From Cepaea nemoralis (taxonomy: Eukaryota; Mollusca; Gastropoda; Stylommatophora; Helicidae), in contig JACEFZ010025808.1 of assembly GCA_014155875.1 (NCBI GenBank), positions 1,419,270 to 1,483,269 of the forward strand: 64,000 nucleotides of DNA, in the 5' to 3' direction. Positions 1 to 13,800 of the stretch are shown one piece after another (the stretch's first letter is position 1; each line of letters starts with the position of its first letter). Under the pieces are notes generated by a model. That model ran no database searches. It worked only from the letters and a program-made list of their open reading frames with translations, and was not told the DNA's origin. The position numbers and the translations under genes were made by a program.

Positions 1-249
1 GTGTGGACCCACCACGCAGAGAAGATAGCTGTGGCTTAAATAATGCCGCTATTTTATTAAGTGTTTAGAAGTGTTGTATATATTATATTGTGGAACACAT
101 GATTGTGACAATGCATATTCTAGAGTGTTTATGGTGAATATAGATGCAAAACTAAACTTTAGTTTGATAGTGAGTTGACGCAGTTTGTACAGAATGGAAG
201 AGTTAACCATCAGCAAGGTAAAGTTTTGAATAGTAGTCAGCATTAAAAA

Positions 250-455
250 TAATGTTTGCATATCCTTTACAGGACATTGCTGTCACCATCAGCATCTTTC
301 AGCTGATTGTTGATTTCTTGGCAAGATTACGCTAAGTAGTTTGCCATTGCTTTCTGAGCGGCTGGCTCACATAACCTTAAGTTACCGACGCGATTCCAAC
401 CACTGCTGATTCTCACCGTCGTAACGTTACTTACGAGAGTATAGGAGATTATGGA
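250..455 (-). repeat. SINE-A copy, head missing
   Basis: Copy of the dispersed repeat I call SINE-A, which recurs at least ten times in the window. Read on the minus strand it ends in the family's 3' motif, seen here in reverse as GCATATCCTTTACAGGACA, and carries the conserved core, seen as AGTAGTTTGCCATTGCTTTCTGAG. The tRNA-like 5' head found in fuller copies (for example 43271-43519) is absent or heavily diverged. Noncoding. Confidence 0.75.
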
Positions 456-529
456 GAAATCTCTCGGTGCAGACGACGAATCCGAGAGAGAAGAAACCAC
501 GGTGACGATATGGACATGAGGTGTGAAGT

Positions 530-745
530 TTTTTTTTTTTTTTGCATATCCTTTACAGGACATAGCTGTCAACACCAGCATCTTTCAGCTGTATGCTGAT
601 TTCTTGGTAAGATTACGCTCAGTAGTTTGCCATTGCTTTCTGAGCGGCCATCTCACATACCCCGTAAGTCATTGATGCGATTCGAACCACCGCTGATTCT
701 TACCGTCATCACGTCAACCCACGAGAGTATACGAGATTATGGAGA
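530..745 (-). repeat. SINE-A copy with poly-A tail
   Basis: Second SINE-A copy in the same orientation as the one just before it. A run of T at 530-543 is the poly-A tail on the minus strand, followed by the family end motif and the conserved core. The head is diverged as in the preceding copy, so the two may share a subfamily or a local duplication. Confidence 0.75.
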
Positions 746-1199
746 AAAGTCATAACCTCTAAGCCACGCCTTAGGCATCATAAATATGCCGTAAAGAAAT
801 CCTATCGCACCCTGGCTGTCACACACTTTGAATGTCTGAGCTCGACAATCAACAAAAACTGGAACTATTCCCAAGAGTTTGAGGCGGACTGGTCGTAGCA
901 CTGCAGAGAAGACACGATATTGTAAAACCTATAGCACAACATCAACAAACGAGTTAAAGTAATATATGTAGGCGTGAGTTGTGCATAATTTCTTAATCAG
1001 AAAGAAAGAAAATCGCTGTTTGTGAGCTTGCATTTTACAGAAAAATTCGTAGAATGTCGTGGACAGAGAAGAAGTAAAACATTAAACATTTATAAGACGT
1101 GAACAAGAAAGAAAACTAGTTCATAATTAGTATTATCTCTCGGAAACTGAAATAATTTGGCCTAATTAAAAGCCACAGTGACTTGAAGAGAATAGAGAT
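746..1199. other. No recognisable feature
   Basis: AT-rich sequence with no convincing open frame, tandem repeat or similarity to the families defined elsewhere in the window. Confidence 0.5.
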
Positions 1200-1375
1200 G
1201 GAAGACATGGTTACAGGAATATAAAGACAGGGATCAACCTGCACGACGATGGACAAGGGATATTGCAGACACATGGGACATTAGGCTGCATGAGCCTGAG
1301 ATATGACACGAGGTAGAGAGGCTTATGGGTCCGCAAAGGACCGGTTACATGCGAGATTCGAATATATTACATCAT
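1200..1375 (+). pseudogene. LINE ORF2 C-terminal fragment
   Basis: One + frame reads a short stretch of the type RPARRWTRDIADTW. This matches the basic, tryptophan-containing tail (GRP..RWTDDI) common at the C-terminus of many LINE reverse transcriptase proteins. Stops flank it. It abuts an oppositely oriented LINE 3' end at 1376, so two separate insertions meet here. The clade cannot be assigned. Confidence 0.45.
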
Positions 1376-1695
1376 CATCACGTGCCATGCCGGTAAATGT
1401 GGGCGGTCATGTTTTGCCATCTCAAACGATCACCAGAGTCGTGGATCAGCTCTGTGTTCTTGTCCCGACCATGACACGTGGCCAAGTCATCCAGGCATTT
1501 ACTTCTCTGCGTTCCCCTTGTTCATTTCCCCATAATCTTGCCAGTTGTCACCGAGTTCTCTAGTTTATTTCTTCTCAATACGTGTCCAAAATAATGCGAC
1601 TTCCGATGTCTAATTTCTCTAATCAGTTTACGGTTTTAATTTGTTTCTTGTAGGACTGTCTGCCCATGGTATCCTTTCCATTGTCCTCAGAAATC
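1376..1695 (-). pseudogene. RTE-like LINE 3' end (fragment)
   Basis: Minus-strand 3' end of the LINE family seen at 31685-34018, 37563-37950 and 61300-62405. Shared landmarks in reverse are the terminal ATCATCATCACGTGCCATGCCGG and the blocks encoding the basic GKI.GK..G tail and the tryptophan-aspartate block. It ends in an (ATC)n tail at 1370-1380. Only the last ~320 bp remain and the frame is broken. Confidence 0.7.
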
Positions 1696-2156
1696 ACCTA
1701 TTACTGAGGACACAAAGCTTGTAAGATATAGATGAAATGTTGAATGTATCACTGCACAGCGTGTTGCTAAACACACATGATTTACATTGAATCTTGGATT
1801 TATCACAGCGTGTTAGCGAAGAAATAATATCTAGAATGTATCATACGTTGCGACACACAACATAGTTTAAATCGATTTGTGAATACACAATAGAGATGAC
1901 GTATTAGAGGTGTAAATTACAAGTGGGTCTCTATCAAGGACAACGTGAGTACACTCAAGTTTAAATTGGCTAATGGATGTGCACTAAACCTCGAGAGCAA
2001 CATGATCTCACTGCAGTAAAAGAGGATCGTCTTACGTATGTCTATCTTGAGTCCATGTCACTTTATTTATCTGTTGAATTTATGATCCTTTTACCTGTGT
2101 TTGCCTGTGTCCATGTCACTTTATTTATCTGTTGCATTTATCAGATGTTTACAGTG
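1696..2156. other. No gene; one local tandem duplication
   Basis: No coding signal. The only structure seen is a 26-base match starting at 2051 and repeated at 2109, a 58-bp offset. It produces a short accidental + frame. Confidence 0.5.
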
Positions 2157-2397
2157 ACCCCGGCTCCGTGGCTAAGGTGTTACGAATGCAATTTTTAATC
2201 CCAAATACCCCGTTCGAAACACAGCTGCTGGAGATTTGTAAGCACATCGCCTTGCGTTAGTTTCCATACAATGGTATGAGTGTCGATGGTTCATAAATCA
2301 ATGGCAAACTACTGAACGTCAACTTGCCCAGGAATCAGAAACAGCCAACAAATGTTGGAGTTGACTGCTACGTTCTATAGAGGATATGCAACTAACT
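2157..2397 (+). repeat. SINE-A copy, tRNA-like head present
   Basis: Plus-strand SINE-A running from a tRNA-like head (GGCTCCGTGGCTAAGG, A-box-like; CCGTTCGAAACAC, B-box-like) through the core ATGGCAAACTACTGAACGT to the end motif GAGGATATGCAA. It is diverged from the better copies and no certain target duplication is visible. Confidence 0.75.
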
Positions 2398-2537
2398 TCT
2401 AACTTATAGTGCCAGGAGTGTCCATTAATACACGCAAGATATTTAGGGTAGGGATGTCAATGGGATCATGTATACAAGGTATCGACATTATAAGTTAAGG
2501 GGTCAGTTCACGTCTTCACGAAGGAGTCTTTATTCTA

Positions 2538-4310
<1,773 letters not shown>

Positions 4311-4401
4311 ACTCATTCCACCTCTTCATTATAGCACATTCCTCCAATAGTATCTTTCCTATTTTTGAGGGTGTTTGAAATCAAAAACATTATTGGATAT
4401 T

Positions 4402-4548
<147 letters not shown>

Positions 4549-4620
4549 AATATGTCGATTACTTGTAGGGAAATGTCTAAAGATGATTTACACTTATGTT
4601 ATAGAGTAAATACTATGTTT

Positions 4621-5579
4621 CTCTAGTACACAGAGTAGAATATGTTTGTCTAGTATACTGTATGTAATATGTTTGTCTAGTATACTGTATGTAATATGTT
4701 TGTCTAGTATACTGTATGTAATATGATTGTCTAGTATACTGTATGTAATATGATTGTCTAGTATACTGTACGTAATATGATTGTCTAGTATACTGTATGT
4801 AATATGATTGTCTAGTATACTGTATGTAATATGTTTGTTTAGTATACTGTATGTAATATGTTTGTCTAGTATACTGTATGTAATATGATTGTCTAGTATA
4901 CTGTATGTAATATGATTGTCTAGTATACTGTATGTAATATTGATTGTCTAGTATACTGTATGTAATATGATTGTCTAGTATACTGTATGTAATATGATTG
5001 TCTAGTATACTGTATGTAATATGATTGTCTAGTATACTGTATGTGATATGATTGTCAAGTATACTGTATGTAATATGATTGTCTTGTATACTGTATGTAA
5101 TATGATTGTCTAGTATATTGTATGTAATATGATTGTCTAGTATACTGTATGTAATATGTTTGTCTAGTATACTGTATGTAATATGATTGTCTAGTATACT
5201 GTATGTAATATGATTGTCTAGTATACTGTATGTGATATGATTGTCTAGTATACTGTATGTAATATGTTTGTCTAGTATACTGTATGTAATATGATTGTCT
5301 TGTATACTGTATGTAATATTATTGTCTAGTATACTGTACGTAATATGATTGTCTAGTATACTGTATGTAATATGATTGTCTTGTATACTGTATGTAATAT
5401 GATTGTCTAGTATACTGTATGTAATATGATTGTCTAGTATACTGTATGTACTATGATTGTTTAGTATACTGTATGTAATATGATTGTCTAGTATACTGTA
5501 TGTAATATGATTGTCTAGTATACTGTATGTAATATGATTGTTTATATACTGTATGTAATATGATTGTCTTGTATACTGT
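4621..5579. repeat. 27-bp satellite array
   Basis: About 35 tandem copies of a 27-bp unit of the form GTCTAGTATACTGTATGTAA plus TATGATT. The period was checked by the spacing of TGTCTA at 4755 and 4782. Variation is mainly TGATTG versus TGTTTG and CTAG versus CTTG. The array is cut at 5580 by a LINE insertion and resumes at 7151-7198 and 7443-7490, the second break being a SINE insertion. Related degenerate sequence reappears, inverted, at 28119-28490. Confidence 0.95.
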
Positions 5580-5586
5580 ACAGAAT

Positions 5587-7150
5587 CTGGCAGGACATTG
5601 TCGTATGCCGATGATGTTTTAGTGTATCGTCAGGGTAAGGATAGAGAGGAGGTTGCTGTGGAACTACAAAACGAACTCAATCGCATAAGTACTTGGTGTG
5701 ATGAAGCTGGGGCAATGGTCAACCCAACAAAGGCAACAGTGACTTGGTTCTCGTTGAATAATCATATTGTCAACAATCCAACACCAACTGTAATGCTGTG
5801 TTCAGAGACGGTGGAAAGAACGCAGGCAATGAATTACCTGGGAATACGGTTTGATCGAAGCCTTGCTTATAATGTGCACATAGACCAGGTGATAACAAAG
5901 GCCAAGCGGGGTTTGGCAGCGATGCGGGTGATGGCGGCAGCAAACTGTGAGCAGCGCCATCTATGTCTTCTGTACGAGGGGCTGGTCATGTCTGTTTTGG
6001 AATATGCAATGGCAATCCTGACTCTCAGCCATACGCAGATAGAAAGGATGGAAAGGATACAGAATGAAGCAATGCGCATTATTCTTGGATGTACAAGAGA
6101 TACAGCATGCAGGGCGATGCGCTACCTTCTTGATTTTCCAACCATTGAAGAGAGAATACAAGTTTGCAGGGCACGCGCCTACCTTAAAATTAACGCAAAC
6201 ACACAACATCCACTGCATAGCGAAATTAGGAAGGTGAAGGGCAGCAGGTTAAAAAGAGGACGGTCGTGGATGGGTCAAGCCGAAGACATTCTTCAACAGG
6301 TGTGTTCACTTGAGGACTTAGAACCTGGCGAGGAGTGGGTGCAAGTGCCAACAGACTTCTGCACATCCTTTTCAGTTTGCATCCAACTAGATAGAAAATG
6401 CAGACAAGAAAATCCGGCTGCTGTTGAGGCTGAAGTACAAGCGTTGATTTTCGAGAATTCGCTAGACAGTGACGCGGTCATCTACACAGATGGGTCGGTC
6501 GTCCGACATGTGAGAAGCTCATGGGCCTTTACAGCTCGGGCCGGAGGGAGAATTGTGAAGGAGGACTCTGGTGCTTTCACTGAAACCACAAGTAGCCTGA
6601 CCATGGAAGTCATGGCAGTAAGTAAAGCAATAACATGGCTCGAGACACAGACATTCACTAGGGCTTGTTTCCTTAGTGACTCAATGAACATGATCAAGAG
6701 GATAGAGGAGGGGTCGATCCGAAGAGAGTGGTTGCTGCCTCTGAAGCGGTCTCGGCTGGCAAAGATTAGTTTCATCTTCGTGCCAGGTCATGCGGGAGTA
6801 CAAGGAAATGAGCGGGCTGACAAGCTCGCAGGTGAGGCTACTGTGGAGGGCGGACGCGCCATGGACCAGGCTGACATTCTGAATGCTCTACGAGAAGTGA
6901 GACTTTTGCGAGAACCAAGTGATGACTGTGAATCTACAACAATGACCAGACTGCGGGAGCAGCAAATTAAAAGAGGGGTGGCCAAACAAGAACACTACGC
7001 AGGAAGCCAAAGAAGATTGATAAACCAACACAGAACTGGCGTCGTTAGCCGCTACACGCTGCGGGATTTGCTGAGGAGGGGATCCGAGCACTTATGGACT
7101 GAATGGTTCGATGTGCAACGAGGATGATCTGTCGACTAACTAACTAACTA
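5587..7150 (+). mobile_element. 5'-truncated I-type LINE inserted in the 27-bp satellite
   Basis: A 1564-bp non-LTR retrotransposon piece flanked by a 7-bp target duplication, ACAGAAT at 5580-5586 and 7151-7157. It ends in a (CTAA)n tail (7134-7150), and satellite sequence resumes straight after. The 5' end is cut within the reverse transcriptase, the usual result of incomplete target-primed reverse transcription. The RNase H domain places it in the I/Nimb/Ingi-like group. The frame is intact over the whole retained length, so the insertion is fairly recent. Confidence 0.88.
5598..7127 (+). CDS. LINE ORF2 C-terminal part: RT end plus RNase H
   Basis: About 509 codons of a truncated LINE polyprotein. 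The frame runs through the 5' junction; the first codon used here is TTG and is not a real start. It begins at the RT catalytic motif (LSYADDVLVYR), followed by the thumb region (NYLGIRFDRSL) and an RNase H domain at about residues 290-420. The likely catalytic acidic residues lie in IYTDGS, TMEVMAV, LSDSMNM and GNERADKLAGEA, with the VPGHAGV histidine. RNase H would degrade the RNA strand of the RNA-DNA hybrid during copying. Translation stops at 7127, shortly before the (CTAA)n tail. It has no endonuclease or RT palm start, so it cannot move on its own. A related 3' end is at 55351-55475. Confidence 0.9.
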   Translation: MSYADDVLVYRQGKDREEVAVELQNELNRISTWCDEAGAMVNPTKATVTWFSLNNHIVNNPTPTVMLCSETVERTQAMNYLGIRFDRSLAYNVHIDQVITKAKRGLAAMRVMAAANCEQRHLCLLYEGLVMSVLEYAMAILTLSHTQIERMERIQNEAMRIILGCTRDTACRAMRYLLDFPTIEERIQVCRARAYLKINANTQHPLHSEIRKVKGSRLKRGRSWMGQAEDILQQVCSLEDLEPGEEWVQVPTDFCTSFSVCIQLDRKCRQENPAAVEAEVQALIFENSLDSDAVIYTDGSVVRHVRSSWAFTARAGGRIVKEDSGAFTETTSSLTMEVMAVSKAITWLETQTFTRACFLSDSMNMIKRIEEGSIRREWLLPLKRSRLAKISFIFVPGHAGVQGNERADKLAGEATVEGGRAMDQADILNALREVRLLREPSDDCESTTMTRLREQQIKRGVAKQEHYAGSQRRLINQHRTGVVSRYTLRDLLRRGSEHLWTEWFDVQRG

Positions 7151-7198
7151 ACAGAATATGTTTGTCTAGTATACTGTATGTAATATGTTTGTCTAGTA

Positions 7199-7442
7199 CT
7201 TTTTTTCCGCATATCCTTTACAGGACATTGCACTCAACACCAGTATTTTTCAGCTTCTGTTGATGTCTTGACGAGTTTTACGGTGAGTAGTTTGCCATTT
7301 CTTTCTGAACGACCAGCTCACATACCCTTCGTAAGTAACCAACGCGACGCGATCCGCTGCCGAATCTCGCGCAGTTGTGTTTCTTAGGAGAGTATACGGG
7401 ATTACGAATAGCGTCGTTAGCACCTTCGCCAGGGAGACCGGC
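7199..7442 (-). repeat. SINE-A inserted in the 27-bp satellite
   Basis: Nearly full-length SINE-A. The poly-A tail reads as T at about 7200-7207, then the end motif and core follow, and the tRNA-like head lies at the right end (GGAGACCGGC in reverse). TTGTCTAGTA occurs on both sides (7189-7198 and 7443-7452), consistent with a 10-bp target duplication, although the host satellite itself repeats this word. A deletion or substitution near 7350 makes it a variant. Confidence 0.85.
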
Positions 7443-7570
7443 TTGTCTAGTATACTGTACAGAATATATTTATTTCGCATAGTATATATACTATATTTGT
7501 TTCGTATACTGTATAGTCTATGTTAGTTTATCGTGCTGTATATATGTTTTTGTCTTGTTTAGCGTTAAAT

Positions 7571-7815
7571 TAGTTGCATATATCTTAAAGGAAGTCGCAG
7601 TAAATTCAAAATTGTTTTGTTTTGGCGGTTTGTTATTTCATGACAAGGTTTACATCCAGTAGTTTGCCATTGCTTTCTGAGTGACTAGCATTCATACCTT
7701 TGTATGAAAACTAACGCAAGGCAGTCTGCTTCCAAATAGCCCGCTGCTGTGTTTTGAATGAGGTGTGCAGGATTACGAACTGCATTCGTAACCCCTCCAT
7801 CCGCAGAGCAGGCTG
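7571..7815 (-). repeat. Old SINE-A copy
   Basis: Diverged SINE-A with the core AGTAGTTTGCCATTGCTTTC at about 7650-7675 and a tRNA-like head at 7740-7810 in reverse. It lies between the 27-bp array and the 38/67-bp satellite, so the two satellites are separated by under 300 bp of SINE. Confidence 0.75.
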
Positions 7816-7825
7816 TGTAGCGTAG

Positions 7826-10800
7826 TTTAGGGAATATGTTCTTGCAGCCGTCCAGAGAGGACGTTTAGGGAATATGTTCTTGCAGCCGTCCAGAGAGGAC
7901 GTTTAGGGAATATGTTCTTGCAGCCGTCCAGAGAGGACGTTTAGGGAATATGTTCTTGCAGCCGTCCAGAGAGGACGTTTAGGGAATATGTTCTTGCAGC
8001 CGTCCAGAGAGGACGTTTAGGGAATATGTTCTTGCAGCCGTCCAGAGAGGACGTTTAGGGAATATGTTCTTGCAGCCGTCCAGAGAGGACGTTTAGGGAA
8101 TATGTTCTTACAGCCGTCCAGAGAGGACGTTTAGGGAATATGTTCTTACAGCCGTCCAGAGAGGACGTTTAGGGAATATGTTCTTGCAGCCGTCCAGAGA
8201 GGACGTTTAGGGAATATGTTCTTGCAGCCGTCCAGAGAGGACGTTTAGGGAATATGTTCTTACAGCCGTCCAGAGAGGAAGTTTGTTTGGCCAGTTGTAA
8301 ATAACATATGTTTAGGGAATATGTTCTTACAGCCGTCCAGAGAGGACGTTTGTTTGGCCAGTTGTAAATAACATATGTTTAGGGAATATGTTCTTGCAGC
8401 CGTCCAGAGAGGACGTTTGTTTGGCCAGTTGTAAATAACATATGTTTAGGGAATATGTTCTTACAGCCGTCCAGAGAGGACGTTTGTTTGGCCAGTTGTA
8501 AATAACATATGTTTAGGGAATATGTTCTTACAGCCGTCCAGAGAGGACGTTTGTTTGGCCAGTTGTAAATAACATATGTTTAGGGAATATGTTCTTACAG
8601 CCGTCCAGAGAGGACGTTTGTTTGGCCAGTTGTAAATAACATATGTTTAGGGAATATGTTCTTACAGCCGTCCAGAGAGGACGTTTGTTTGGCCGTTGTA
8701 AATAACATATGTTTAGGGAATATGTTCTTACAGCCGTCCAGAGAGGACGTTTGTTTGGCCAATTGTAAATAACATATGTTTAGGGAATATGTTCTTACAG
8801 CCGTCCAGAGAGGACGTTTGTTTGGCCAATTGTAAATAACATATGTTTAGGGAATATGTTCTTACAGCCGTCCAGAGAGGACGTTTGTTTGGCCAATTGT
8901 AAATAACATATGTTTAGGGAATATGTTCTTACAGCCGTCCAGAGAGGATGTTTGTTTGGCCAATTGTAAATAACATATGTTTAGGGAATATGTTCTTGCA
9001 GCCGTCCAGAGAGGACGTTTGTTTGGCCAATTGTAAATAACATATGTTTAGGGAATATGTTCTTGCAGCCGTCCAGAGAGGACGTTTGTTTGGCCAAGTG
9101 TAAATAACATATGTTTAGGGAATATGTTCTTGCAGCCGTCCAGAGAGGACGTTTGTTTGGCCAATTGTAAATAACATATGTTTAGGGAATATGTTCTTGC
9201 AGCCGTCCAGAGAGGACGTTTGTTTGGCCAATTGTAAATAACATATGTTTAGGGAATATGTTCTTGCAGCCGTCCAGAGAGGACGTTTGTTTGGCCAATT
9301 GTAAATAACATATGTTTAGGGAATATGTTCTTGCAGCCGTCCAGAGAGGACGTTTGTTTGGCCAATTGTAAATAACATATGTTTAGGGAATATGTTCTTG
9401 CAGCCGTCCAGAGAGGACGTTTGTTTGGCCAATTGTAAATAACATATGTTTAGGGAATATGTTCTTGCAGCCGTCCAGAGAGGACGTTTGTTTGGCCTAT
9501 TGTAAATAACATATGTTTAGGGAATATGTTCTTGCAGCCGTCCAGAGAGGACGTTTGTTTGGCCAATTGTAAATAACATATGTTTAGGGAATATGTTCGT
9601 GCAGCCGTCCAAGGAGGATGTTTGTTTGGCCAATTGTAAATAACATATGTTTAGGGAATATGTTCTTGCAGCCGTCCAGAGAGGACGTTTGTTTGGCCAA
9701 TTGTAAATAACATATGTTTAGGGAATATGTTCGTGCAGCCGTCCAAGGAGGATGTTTGTTTGGCCAATTGTAAATAACATATGTTTAGGGAATATGTTCT
9801 TACAGCCGTCCAGAGAGGACGTTTGTTTGGCCAGTTGTAAATAACATATGTTTAGGGAATATGTTCTTACAGCCGTCCAAGGAGGATGTTTGTTTGGCCA
9901 ATTGTAAATAACATATGTTTAAGGAATATGTTCTTACAGCCGTCCAGAGAGGACGTTTGTTTGGCCAGTTGTAAATAACATATGTTTAGGGAATATGTTC
10001 TTACAGCCGTCCAAGGAGGATGTTTGTTTGGCCAATTGTAAATAACATATGTTTAGGGAATATGTTCGTGCAGCCGTCCAAGGAGGATGTTTGTTTGGCC
10101 AATTGTAAATAACATATGTTTAGGGAATATGTTCTTACAGCCGTCCAGAGAGGACGTTTGTTTGGCCAATTGTAAATAACATATGTTTAGGGAATATGTT
10201 CTTGCAGCCGTCCAGAGAGGACGTTTAGGGAATATGTTCTTGCAGCCGTCCAGAGAGGACGTTTAGGGAATATGTTCTTGCAGCCGTCCAGAGAGGACGT
10301 TTAGGGAATATGTTCTTGCAGCCGTCCAGAGAGGACGTTTAGGGAATATGTTCTTGCAGCCGTCCAGAGAGGACGTTTAGGGAATATGTTCTTGCAGCCG
10401 TCCAGAGAGGACGTTTAGGGAATATGTTCTTGCAGCCGTCCAGAGAGGACGTTTAGGGAATATGTTCTTACAGCCGTCCAGAGAGGACGTTTAGGGAATA
10501 TGTTCTTACAGCCGTCCAGAGAGGACGTTTAGGGAATATGTTCTTGCAGCCGTCCAGAGAGGACGTTTAGGGAATATGTTCTTGCAGCCGTCCAGAGAGG
10601 ACGTTTAGGGAATATGTTCTTACAGCCGTCCAGAGAGGACGTTTGTTTGGCCAGTTGTAAATAACATATGTTTAGGGAATATGTTCTTACAGCCGTCCAG
10701 AGAGGACGTTTGTTTGGCCAGTTGTAAATAACATATGTTTAGGGAATATGTTCTTGCAGCCGTCCAGAGAGGACGTTTGTTTGGCCAGTTGTAAATAACA

Positions 10801-13800
10801 TATGTTTAGGGAATATGTTCTTACAGCCGTCCAGAGAGGACGTTTGTTTGGCCAGTTGTAAATAACATATGTTTAGGGAATATGTTCTTACAGCCGTCCA
10901 GAGAGGACGTTTGTTTGGCCAGTTGTAAATAACATATGTTTAGGGAATATGTTCTTACAGCCGTCCAGAGAGGACGTTTGTTTGGCCAGTTGTAAATAAC
11001 ATATGTTTAGGGAATATGTTCTTACAGCCGTCCAGAGAGGACGTTTGTTTGGCCGTTGTAAATAACATATGTTTAGGGAATATGTTCTTACAGCCGTCCA
11101 GAGAGGACGTTTGTTTGGCCAATTGTAAATAACATATGTTTAGGGAATATGTTCTTACAGCCGTCCAGAGAGGACGTTTGTTTGGCCAATTGTAAATAAC
11201 ATATGTTTAGGGAATATGTTCTTACAGCCGTCCAGAGAGGACGTTTGTTTGGCCAATTGTAAATAACATATGTTTAGGGAATATGTTCTTACAGCCGTCC
11301 AGAGAGGATGTTTGTTTGGCCAATTGTAAATAACATATGTTTAGGGAATATGTTCTTGCAGCCGTCCAGAGAGGACGTTTGTTTGGCCAATTGTAAATAA
11401 CATATGTTTAGGGAATATGTTCTTGCAGCCGTCCAGAGAGGACGTTTGTTTGGCCAATTGTAAATAACATATGTTTAGGGAATATGTTCTTGCAGCCGTC
11501 CAGAGAGGACGTTTGTTTGGCCAATTGTAAATAACATATGTTTAGGGAATATGTTCTTGCAGCCGTCCAGAGAGGACGTTTGTTTGGCCAATTGTAAATA
11601 ACATATGTTTAGGGAATATGTTCTTGCAGCCGTCCAGAGAGGACGTTTGTTTGGCCAATTGTAAATAACATATGTTTAGGGAATATGTTCTTGCAGCCGT
11701 CCAGAGAGGACGTTTGTTTGGCCAATTGTAAATAACATATGTTTAGGGAATATGTTCTTGCAGCCGTCCAGAGAGGACGTTTGTTTGGCCAATTGTAAAT
11801 AACATATGTTTAGGGAATATGTTCTTGCAGCCGTCCAGAGAGGACGTTTGTTTGGCCTATTGTAAATAACATATGTTTAGGGAATATGTTCTTGCAGCCG
11901 TCCAGAGAGGACGTTTGTTGGCCAATTGTAAATAACATATGTTTAGGGAATATGTTCTTGCAAGCCGTCCAGAGAGGACGTTTGTTTGGCCAATTGTAAA
12001 TAACATATGTTTAGGGAATATGTTCGTGCAGCCGTCCAAGGAGGATGTTTGTTTGGCCAATTGTAAATAACATATGTTTAGGGAATATGTTCTTGCAGCC
12101 GTCCAGAGAGGACGTTTGTTTGGCCAATTGTAAATAACATATGTTTAGGGAATATGTTCGTGCAGCCGTCCAAGGAGGATGTTTGTTTGGCCAATTGTAA
12201 ATAACATATGTTTAGGGAATATGTTCTTACAGCCGTCCAGAGAGGACGTTTGTTTGGCCAGTTGTAAATAACATATGTTTAGGGAATATGTTCTTACAGC
12301 CGTCCAAGGAGGATGTTTGTTTGGCCAATTGTAAATAACATATGTTTAAGGAATATGTTCTTACAGCCGTCCAGAGAGGACGTTTGTTTGGCCAGTTGTA
12401 AATAACATATGTTTAGGGAATATGTTCTTACAGCCGTCCAAGGAGGATGTTTGTTTGGCCAATTGTAAATAACATATGTTTAGGGAATATGTTCGTGCAG
12501 CCGTCCAAGGAGGATGTTTGTTTGGCCAATTGTAAATAACATATGTTTAGGGAATATGTTCTTACAGCCGTCCAGAGAGGACGTTTGTTTGGCCAATTGT
12601 AAATAACATATGTTTAGGGAATATGTTCTTGCAGCCGTCCAGAGAGGACGTTTGTTTGGCCTATTGTAAATAACATATGTTTAGGGAATATGTTCTTGCA
12701 GCCGTCCAGAGAGGACGTTTGTTTGGCCAATTGTAAATAACATATGTTTAGGGAATATGTTCTTGCAGCCGTCCAGAGAGGACGTTTGTTTGGCCAATTG
12801 TAAATAACATATGTTTAGGGAATATGTTCGTGCAGCCGTCCAAGGAGGATGTTTGTTTGGCCAATTGTAATAACATATGTTTAGGGAATATGTTATTGCA
12901 GCCGTCCAGAGAGGACGTTTGTTTGGCCAATTGTAAATAACATATGTTTAGGGAATATGTTCGTGCAGCCGTCCAAGGAGGATGTTTGTTTGGCCAATTG
13001 TAAATAACATATGTTTAGGGAATATGTTCTTACAGCCGTCCAGAGAGGACGTTTGTTTGGCCAGTTGTAAATAACATATGTTTAGGGAATATATTCTTAC
13101 AGCCGTCCAAGGAGGATGTTTGTTTGGCCAATTGTAAATAACATATGTTTAAGGAATATGTTCTTACAGCCGTCCAGAGAGGACGTTTGTTTGGCCAGTT
13201 GTAAATAACATATGTTTAGGGAATATGTTCTTACAGCCGTCCAAGGAGGATGTTTGTTTGGCCAATTGTAAATAACATATGTTTAGGGAATATGTTCGTG
13301 CAGCCGTCCAAGGAGGATGTTTGTTTGGCCAATTGTAAATAACATATGTTTAGGGAATATGTTCTTACAGCCGTCCAGAGAGGACGTTTGTTTGGCCAAT
13401 TGTAAATAACATATGTTTAGGGAATATGTTCTTACAGCCGTCCAAGGAGGACGTTTGTTTGGCCAATTGTAAATAACATATGTTTAGGGAATATGTTCTT
13501 ACAGCCGTCCAGAGAGGATGTTTGTTTGGCCAATTGTAAATAACATATGTTTAGGGAATATGTTCTTACAGCCGTCCAGAGAGGACGTTTGTTTGGCCAA
13601 TTGTAAATAACATATGTTTAGGGAATATGTTCTTGCAGCCGTCCAGAGAGGACGTTTGTTTGGCCAGTTGTAAATAACATATGTTTAGGGAATATGTTCT
13701 TGCAGCCGTCCAGAGAGGACGTTTGTTTGGCCTATTGTAAATAACATATGTTTAGGGAATATGTTCTTACAGCCGTCCAGAGAGGATGTTTGTTTGGCCA

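Noticed and set aside
11857..12930. Minus-strand frames of 60-67 codons in the large satellite
   Set aside because: They are translations of the 67-bp unit and change with each unit variant.
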